Source: Saccharofermentans sp. (GTDB lineage: Bacteria; Bacillota; Clostridia; Saccharofermentanales; Saccharofermentanaceae). From it: a stretch of 36,950 bases of DNA. The translations under genes were made by a program, and so were the position numbers. Each line of letters opens with the position of its first letter. Positions within the stretch are counted from its first letter, which is position 1. The notes beneath the pieces are model-generated. The model had not been told where the DNA came from and did no database searches. It was given only the letters and a program-made list of their open reading frames with translations. Where the stretch lies: positions 1-36,950 of the forward strand of contig JAIKZM010000051.1 of NCBI GenBank assembly GCA_024682215.1, written 5' to 3'. Shown piece by piece: positions 31,751 through 36,950 of the stretch.

Positions 31751-34700
31751 CACAAGGAACAAAAGAAATGGAATATAAGTACGATGCATTTATATCCTAC
31801 AGACATGCTGAAAAAGATACGAAGATAGCTTCGGAGATCCAGCAGAGTCTGGAACGCTTCAGGATACCTTCGGCTTTGCGCAAGCAGACCGGCAAGGAAA
31901 GATTCAACCGCGTTTTCAGAGACGTCGAAGAGCTTCCTATCTCAAGCAATCTGACAGAGGATCTTACTGAGGCATTAAGGCTTTCACAGTATCTCATCGT
32001 CATTTGTTCCTTCAGGACTTCCGAATCCGATTGGGTCAGGCGTGAGATCGAAACATTCCTTGAACTTCACGACTACAATAAGCAGCTTGTTTTTACCGTT
32101 CTTGTTGAGGGTGAACCGGATGAAGTCATTCCGGAGATCTTACGGCATGACAACATAACTCACTATCTTGCTGACGGTACGTTCTATTGTAAAGACGAAG
32201 TCGTAGAGCCGCTTGCCGCAGATTACAGGATGCCTATAAGCAAGGCCAGGAAGACCGAACTTCCGAGACTTGCGGCATCCATGCTCGGATGCAATTACGA
32301 TGACATCATCAGGAGAAGAAAAGCTTTCAGGAGAAGACGTCTCCTAATCGAAACTGCCGTTATTTCCGTTGCCGCAATAGCGCTTCTGACTTATATCGGA
32401 TGGATGATGATGAAGATCCAGGATAATCTCAGGAACGCTCAGATCAACCAGTCAATATATCTTTCATCTGAATCAACGAAGCTTCTTAATGAAGGTGACC
32501 GTGTAGGAGCAATGAGACTGGCACTTGCAGCTCTGGAAGATTCAGACGGAACGAGACGTCCTGTAACGAGTGAAGCACGTTATGCGCTTGCTTCTGCGCT
32601 TGGCGCTTATCATACAATGGGTACGGCTTATTCAGCTCCGGTATGGAGATACGAGACAGATGCGGCGATCGTAAAATACGAATGTAACAGAAAAGGAGAA
32701 CGTGTTGCCATCCTCGATGTCAAAGGTAATCTCAATATATGGAACACGAAAGACCATAAGCTGGTAACAAGCCTTAAGGATGATAACAGCCGGTTCATTC
32801 TATTTGATTTTGATAAGGACGATAATCTTATAACAGCAACGAATAACAACGTTACTCTGTATGAAAAGGACACCTGGAAAGTACTGTGGCAGTATAAGAC
32901 TGAAAAGAGTATCGTTGAAAGAAACTCGATCTTTAATTACTACCCTGAAAGCGGGCAGATTGCAGTTAACTGCAAGACCTCTATCCTGATCTTAGACAGC
33001 AAGAGCGGAGAACTGGTCGAAGAACTGGACTTGAAGAAATATCCTGATTTCAAGGATCCTGACCAAAAATCAGAAGAAGAAAATAAGTTTAGTATATCGA
33101 CTAATTATTTTTCTGTTGACAGGTTTACTGTTTCTTCTGATCTCAAATACTATGCAATGTCAGTTTATTCTTCGGAGAAAGCCGCTTATTCCGTTTATCT
33201 GATTGACAAGAAGAACGAAAAGTGTACGTGTCTTATCGAGACTTCAGACATTATCCAAAAGATCGGTCTTTCTCCGAACAACAGCGTAATATTGATGAGA
33301 CGTTTAAAAGAGGACAGAGTTCCCTCGGGTTTTGATAATATGAAAACGATGTTTGATCATAATGTCAGCATCGAAATGTTTACGAATGCGGGCAAGCATT
33401 CCTGGCAGACAATTATCCCTACGGCAGCACATACCGTTAAAGCCGGATTGTACAGGTCCGGATACACTTTCAGTGACGGCAAGCAGACAACTGCGATCAT
33501 TGCCTCTTTTGCGAATAAATACGTGATAATAGATGAAAAGAACGGCAAGATCATTAAGAATTATGATCTGCTCAGTTACTCGGTATTACCGTTTTTTACT
33601 TCAGAGGCCAGCTATGTCATAGCAAGTAACGGTTCACGGATCAGATTGCCTGACAGTGATAAAGACCACGGCTTTGCCATCGAACCGTACTTTATGGATG
33701 GTGTTGTTGATGTTGTTGTATTTGCAGATGAAAACAATTATTTTGCGTATTTGGTGGAGGACTCTTCGAAGAAAGTCATCACCGAATACAGTTCAAGTTT
33801 CTATGATTCAACATACAAGCCTTTTGAAGGAGCGGATAAATTAGGTAACAGCTTGTTAGAGAATATCAAATGTGGAAAATACGTTGTCTCGATATTGTCT
33901 AACGGTAAGATAGCTTGTACTGATGTTGATTCCCGTAAAGTTATCTGGATAAAAGATGAGACCGAGAGTCAGCAGGAAATCTATTCTGTTATTAAAGGTG
34001 CAGCCTACAAGGATAAGTATGTTTTCCTGTTAAAGAAAGTCAAGGAAGGTTCAGCTACGAAATATCAGCTTGCTAAGCTCGACTGTGAAACTGGTCAGCT
34101 GCTGGATATGAATAAAGCTTTCAGTGCTGATTATTCAAAAGAAGTGCTTGTTGTAAACGATAAGATATTGACGTTCCTGAGATCAGTCAATGGCGGCAAT
34201 TTTGTGGTTACCATTCTGACATATAAGATGTCGGATGATACGGTTGGAAGCATCAGTTCGGAATTCCCGAAAAAGGATTGTGATGTGATCGGCGACTTGA
34301 ATATGTCGCCTGATGAAAAGAAAGCATTTATATATTTGAGAGACACAACGGGAAAGAATACATACATAAGGCTTGAGATCGATACAGCGAGCGGCAAAGC
34401 CACCAAAGTGGAGACCCGTGGTAATGAATCCGTGTGGAATGAGAAAGGTACTCTTTTTGCCGAGATCACTGATGAAGGAAGTATTGATGTTTATTCCGCA
34501 TCTTCGGGTAAACTTATGTATTCTGTGGAATCTGAAATGCAGGAGCCGCTTGGGGCCGCATTCAACGGCAACAGCCTTTATGTTATTTATGAAAATGACC
34601 TTTTATGCGGATATAACGCTCAGGGTAAACAGATACTGAATACCAACCTTGGTTATGGCGGACGTAATATAACGGATAAGATCAATTTTGAATTCAAATA

Positions 34701-34992
34701 CGGGTATCTGTTCATTACCAGGGGAAGCATTACTGATTTTGTCAATCTGACTGACGGTAAGAGCATAGCTTACGTATGGGGCTTCATTGGTCTTCACAGT
34801 GGTAAAGATAATGCCCCGTCTTTTTCAGACAGTATAGTTATATGCAAGTCTATCGTTCCTTTAGGCAAAGACAAGCCCATGTTGGGATACTTTGATTTCA
34901 AAACGACAAACAGGCTTATCGAGCAGGCAAAAGAATACCTGAAGAATTACCCGGTAAGCAACGAATTCAAAGTGAAGTATTCACTTAATTGA
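31747..34992 (+). CDS. TIR-domain, single-pass membrane, beta-propeller-like protein
   Basis: A 1081-residue protein. The TIR domain (residues ~8-150) begins YKYDAFISYRHAEKD, has a BB-loop-like VFRDVEELPISSNL, and keeps a candidate catalytic Glu100 in SDWVRREIETF, as in NAD-cleaving bacterial TIRs. A basic stretch (RRRKAFRRRR) precedes one membrane helix at about 200-221. A helical segment GDRVGAMRLALAALEDSDG follows, and then ~800 residues of WD/YVTN-like repeats (for example GNLNIWNTKDHKLV and GSIDVYSASSGKLMYS). The repeats are probably outside if the TIR is inside. The ATG overlaps the DHH stop (ATGA); ATG 31768 with AAGGA upstream is an alternative start. The gene looks more AT-rich than its neighbours. 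NAD-based signalling or defence is inference. Confidence 0.88.
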   Translation: MTQGTKEMEYKYDAFISYRHAEKDTKIASEIQQSLERFRIPSALRKQTGKERFNRVFRDVEELPISSNLTEDLTEALRLSQYLIVICSFRTSESDWVRREIETFLELHDYNKQLVFTVLVEGEPDEVIPEILRHDNITHYLADGTFYCKDEVVEPLAADYRMPISKARKTELPRLAASMLGCNYDDIIRRRKAFRRRRLLIETAVISVAAIALLTYIGWMMMKIQDNLRNAQINQSIYLSSESTKLLNEGDRVGAMRLALAALEDSDGTRRPVTSEARYALASALGAYHTMGTAYSAPVWRYETDAAIVKYECNRKGERVAILDVKGNLNIWNTKDHKLVTSLKDDNSRFILFDFDKDDNLITATNNNVTLYEKDTWKVLWQYKTEKSIVERNSIFNYYPESGQIAVNCKTSILILDSKSGELVEELDLKKYPDFKDPDQKSEEENKFSISTNYFSVDRFTVSSDLKYYAMSVYSSEKAAYSVYLIDKKNEKCTCLIETSDIIQKIGLSPNNSVILMRRLKEDRVPSGFDNMKTMFDHNVSIEMFTNAGKHSWQTIIPTAAHTVKAGLYRSGYTFSDGKQTTAIIASFANKYVIIDEKNGKIIKNYDLLSYSVLPFFTSEASYVIASNGSRIRLPDSDKDHGFAIEPYFMDGVVDVVVFADENNYFAYLVEDSSKKVITEYSSSFYDSTYKPFEGADKLGNSLLENIKCGKYVVSILSNGKIACTDVDSRKVIWIKDETESQQEIYSVIKGAAYKDKYVFLLKKVKEGSATKYQLAKLDCETGQLLDMNKAFSADYSKEVLVVNDKILTFLRSVNGGNFVVTILTYKMSDDTVGSISSEFPKKDCDVIGDLNMSPDEKKAFIYLRDTTGKNTYIRLEIDTASGKATKVETRGNESVWNEKGTLFAEITDEGSIDVYSASSGKLMYSVESEMQEPLGAAFNGNSLYVIYENDLLCGYNAQGKQILNTNLGYGGRNITDKINFEFKYGYLFITRGSITDFVNLTDGKSIAYVWGFIGLHSGKDNAPSFSDSIVICKSIVPLGKDKPMLGYFDFKTTNRLIEQAKEYLKNYPVSNEFKVKYSLN

Positions 34993-35017
34993 TAAAGACT
35001 GAATAACCGTAAAATGA

Positions 35018-35107
35018 AAAGGACTGATCCGGATATGAAGTGAACCCCCGAAGTTTGTCTAACTTCAGGGATTCACTTCAATAAAGGAGCAGTCCTCTTT
35101 GTTTTTT
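35018..35107. terminator. Long nested hairpin between the TIR and acyl-CoA synthetase genes
   Basis: Three nested stems are visible: AAAGGACTG / CAGTCCTcTTT (35018-35026 and 35090-35100), GAAGTGAA / TTCACTTC (35037-35044 and 35072-35079) and GAAGTT / AACTTC (35050-35055 and 35061-35066). Symmetric internal loops of 10 and 5 bases separate them, and CCC can pair with GGG across the inner one. A T-run follows on the plus strand. It likely terminates the DHH/TIR unit and perhaps the converging synthetase, but it is much longer than the other terminators here. Confidence 0.7.
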
Positions 35108-36806
35108 ACTGCTGTGCAGCCTGAGCTGCCTTGTACTTTTCCTCGTCGGCCTTCTTGATAGCCTTACGCATGATCTTGCCGCTAGGAGTCTTGGGAAGCT
35201 CTTCGACGAACTCTATGACTCTGGGGTACTTATAAGGCGCTGTAGCGTGCTTGACGTGGTTCTGAAGCTCTTTGACGAGCTCGGGTGTTCCTTTGCCTTT
35301 GTACTGCTTTGTGAGGACGATAGTGGCCTTTACAGCCTGTCCTCTCATCGGATCGGGTACGGAAGTGACTGCGCACTCGAGGACCGCAGGGTGGGTCATA
35401 AGAGCGCTCTCAACCTCGAAAGGCCCGATGCGGTAGCCTGAGCACTTGATGACGTCATCGTTTCTTCCTACGAACCAGATGTAGCCGTCCGGATCTCTCC
35501 ATGCAGTATCACCTGTGTTGTAGTCGGCACCCGGCCACTGGTCTGCCATCGCCTCGGGATTCTGGTAGTACTCCTTGAAAAGTCCCGTAGGATGTGAAGA
35601 AGCGTTCTTGATGATGACGTTGCCTACGATACCGTCCTCAACGGGATTGCCGTCGTCATCGAGGAGCGCGATATCGTAAAGGGGAGTGGGCTTTCCGGTA
35701 GAACCCGGCTTAACGTCGATCCAGGGAAAGTTTGCGAAAAGAACACTTCCTTCTGTCTGGCCGAAGCCCTCTCTAATCTCAAGTCCCGTAGCATCCTTCC
35801 ATTTGTAGAATACTTCGGGGTTAAGAGGCTCGCCTGCCATCGAGCAGTGCTTGATGGAGGAGAAGTCATACTTTGTAAGGTCTTCCTGGATCAGATAACG
35901 GTAGATCGTGGAAGGTCCGCAGAAAGAATTGAGCTTGAGCTTTTCGATGATCTCGAGCATTCTCTGCGCATTGAATTTGCCCTGGGTGTCGAATGTGACG
36001 TTTACAGCGCCTGCGATCCACTGACCGTAGATCTTGCCCCATGCAAATTTAGCCCAGCCTGAATCGGCCTGTGTGAGGTGCCTGCAGCCGTCGTAGACCT
36101 GCTGCCAGTATTTAGCGGTAACGATGTGTCCCAGGGGCAGGAGGTAATCGTGAAGGATCATCTTGGGCTCACCGGTAGTGCCGGAAGAGAAGTAGATGAT
36201 CATGGGATCTTCATTATGAGTTGCCTCATCGCCTGTGGGCCTGTCAAAAACGGGAGATGCCGCATCGATGTCATCAGTGAGTGAACGCCATCCCTCGGGT
36301 GCTTTGCCGATAACGCTGCAGATCTGAACAGTCTTGCAGTCGGGACGTGCACTGTTGACGTTGTCGACGATCCACTGGTCGTCAGCGCAGACGATCATCT
36401 TAACGTTAGCCGCGTTGCAGCGGTAAACGATATCGTGGTACTCGAGCTGGAAAGTTGCGGGGATAACGACCGCGCCGAGCTTGTGGAGACCGACCATCGT
36501 GAACCAGACTTCAGGACGCTGGCGGAGGATCATGAGGACCCTGTCGCCCTTCTTGATGCCTAAGCCCTTGAACATGTTGGCTACGCGGTTGCTCTTTTCT
36601 TTGATGTCTGTGAAGGTGAAGTGCTTCTCGTTGCCGTCGTCGTCGCACCAGATGAGTGCTTCACGATCGGGCTCGGTGTCAGCATACACGTCGACGACGT
36701 CGAAACCGAAGTTAAAGTCCTTGGGGACCTTAAGCTTGAAGTTCTGTTTGAAATCTTCATAGCTATCGAAATCAACTCTCTCGACAAATCTTTCCAGTAA
36801 GCTCAT
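35106..36806 (-). CDS. AMP-forming acyl-CoA synthetase (medium-chain acyl-CoA synthetase type)
   Basis: A 566-residue member of the ANL superfamily that activates a carboxylic acid with ATP and joins it to CoA. The phosphate-binding loop IYFSSGTTGEPKMI, the AMP-contact motif EGFGQTEGSVLF, the hinge-region YNTGDTAWRDPDGYIWFVGRNDDVIKCSGYRIGP part and the catalytic Lys of the C-terminal PKTPSGKIMRKAI are all present. Length and the WFVGRNDDVIK(C)SGYRIGPFEVE pattern fit the acetyl/medium-chain group. AAGGAG lies about 11 bases before the ATG. The gene follows a cupin-domain gene by 24 bases and probably shares its transcript. Substrate chain length is not determinable. Confidence 0.93.
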   Translation of the reverse strand: MSLLERFVERVDFDSYEDFKQNFKLKVPKDFNFGFDVVDVYADTEPDREALIWCDDDGNEKHFTFTDIKEKSNRVANMFKGLGIKKGDRVLMILRQRPEVWFTMVGLHKLGAVVIPATFQLEYHDIVYRCNAANVKMIVCADDQWIVDNVNSARPDCKTVQICSVIGKAPEGWRSLTDDIDAASPVFDRPTGDEATHNEDPMIIYFSSGTTGEPKMILHDYLLPLGHIVTAKYWQQVYDGCRHLTQADSGWAKFAWGKIYGQWIAGAVNVTFDTQGKFNAQRMLEIIEKLKLNSFCGPSTIYRYLIQEDLTKYDFSSIKHCSMAGEPLNPEVFYKWKDATGLEIREGFGQTEGSVLFANFPWIDVKPGSTGKPTPLYDIALLDDDGNPVEDGIVGNVIIKNASSHPTGLFKEYYQNPEAMADQWPGADYNTGDTAWRDPDGYIWFVGRNDDVIKCSGYRIGPFEVESALMTHPAVLECAVTSVPDPMRGQAVKATIVLTKQYKGKGTPELVKELQNHVKHATAPYKYPRVIEFVEELPKTPSGKIMRKAIKKADEEKYKAAQAAQQ

Positions 36807-36830
36807 ATCTATGTGTTTCTCCTTGAGGTA

Positions 36831-36950
36831 TTAACCGTTGATGATGGTCAGGAACTTTGCGTTGTCCGTGACTGCCCTCTGGCCGTGAGGCTTCTCGGGG
36901 TTGAAGTAGATGGAATCGCCTGCGTTGAGCGTGAACTCTCTGTCTCCGAC
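36831..36950 (-). CDS. C-terminal end of a cupin-domain protein, probably an XRE-cupin regulator (5' part outside window)
   Basis: The last 39 residues of a minus-strand gene are present, ending at TAA 36831-36833. They read as the second half of a small cupin barrel: a Gly-Asp turn, FTLNAGDSIYFNPEKPHGQRA and a final FLTIING strand. The conserved GDSIYF....PH pattern is typical of cupin_2 domains. Helix-turn-helix plus cupin regulators are frequently found directly upstream of acyl-CoA synthetases of this type, so I infer such a regulator, but the DNA-binding part is not in the window. Confidence 0.7.
   Translation of the reverse strand, partial: VGDREFTLNAGDSIYFNPEKPHGQRAVTDNAKFLTIING

Noticed and set aside
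1..36950. CRISPR array, tRNA, rRNA, transposase or attachment site
   Set aside because: No regularly spaced direct repeats, no recognisable tRNA/rRNA sequence and no transposase or integrase reading frame were seen on either strand.

Overview
The window looks like a chromosomal segment of a saccharolytic anaerobe of the Firmicutes (Bacillota), class Clostridia. The grounds are strong GGAGG ribosome-binding sites, short-spaced operons, a transketolase split into two polypeptides, DUF624/YesL proteins next to LplB/YtcP-type sugar ABC transporters, Thr/Ala-rich linkers after lipoprotein signals, and a BMP-type nucleoside transporter. Genus-level placement is not possible from the sequence alone. 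I see no rRNA, tRNA, CRISPR array, transposase or phage gene.

Region 1 (1-8451) is the structural centrepiece: a large imperfect palindrome. From both sides towards the middle the order is sugar-binding lipoprotein, divergent DUF624 membrane protein, transketolase C-half, transketolase N-half. The core arms 2016-3979 and 4077-6040 mirror each other around position 4028 with no net length change. They enclose a 97-base asymmetric spacer that, together with the end of the right arm, encodes what looks like the last ~60 residues of an L-fucose/L-arabinose isomerase-like protein. Promoters and a TGGACA-N4-TGTCCA dyad are also mirrored at the two lipoprotein genes.

Region 2 (8490-13712) continues the right-hand sugar system. 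It has a terminator after the binding protein, two permeases, a convergent AraC-type regulator, and a GH3 beta-glycosidase divergent from that regulator. Together they look like an uptake and hydrolysis locus for a plant-derived oligosaccharide. The split transketolases would feed the released pentoses into central metabolism. No transporter ATPase is present, so a shared MsmX-like ATPase elsewhere is likely.

Region 3 (13745-21109) is housekeeping and carbon metabolism: release factor 3 (minus strand), then 4-alpha-glucanotransferase, glycerol kinase, an AEC-family transporter, an SseB-like protein and an unknown membrane-anchored protein, all close together on the plus strand.

Region 4 (21141-29509) starts from a clear promoter. 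It holds xanthine phosphoribosyltransferase, a BMP-family binding lipoprotein, its ATPase and two permeases (purine nucleoside uptake and salvage), followed directly by acetolactate synthase large and small subunits and a small unknown protein. Region 5 (29510-30129) has two tiny transcription units, each ending in a terminator: one with a 20-codon ORF behind a strong ribosome-binding site, one with a 60-residue protein.

Region 6 (30176-35107) is the best candidate for an undescribed system. A DHH/DHHA1 phosphoesterase with a ~180-residue C-terminal extension is translationally coupled (ATGA overlap) to a 1081-residue protein with a TIR domain, one membrane segment and a beta-propeller-like C-terminal part. 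A nested hairpin closes the unit. Region 7 (35106-36950, minus strand) is an acyl-CoA synthetase preceded by the end of a cupin-containing protein, cut by the window edge.
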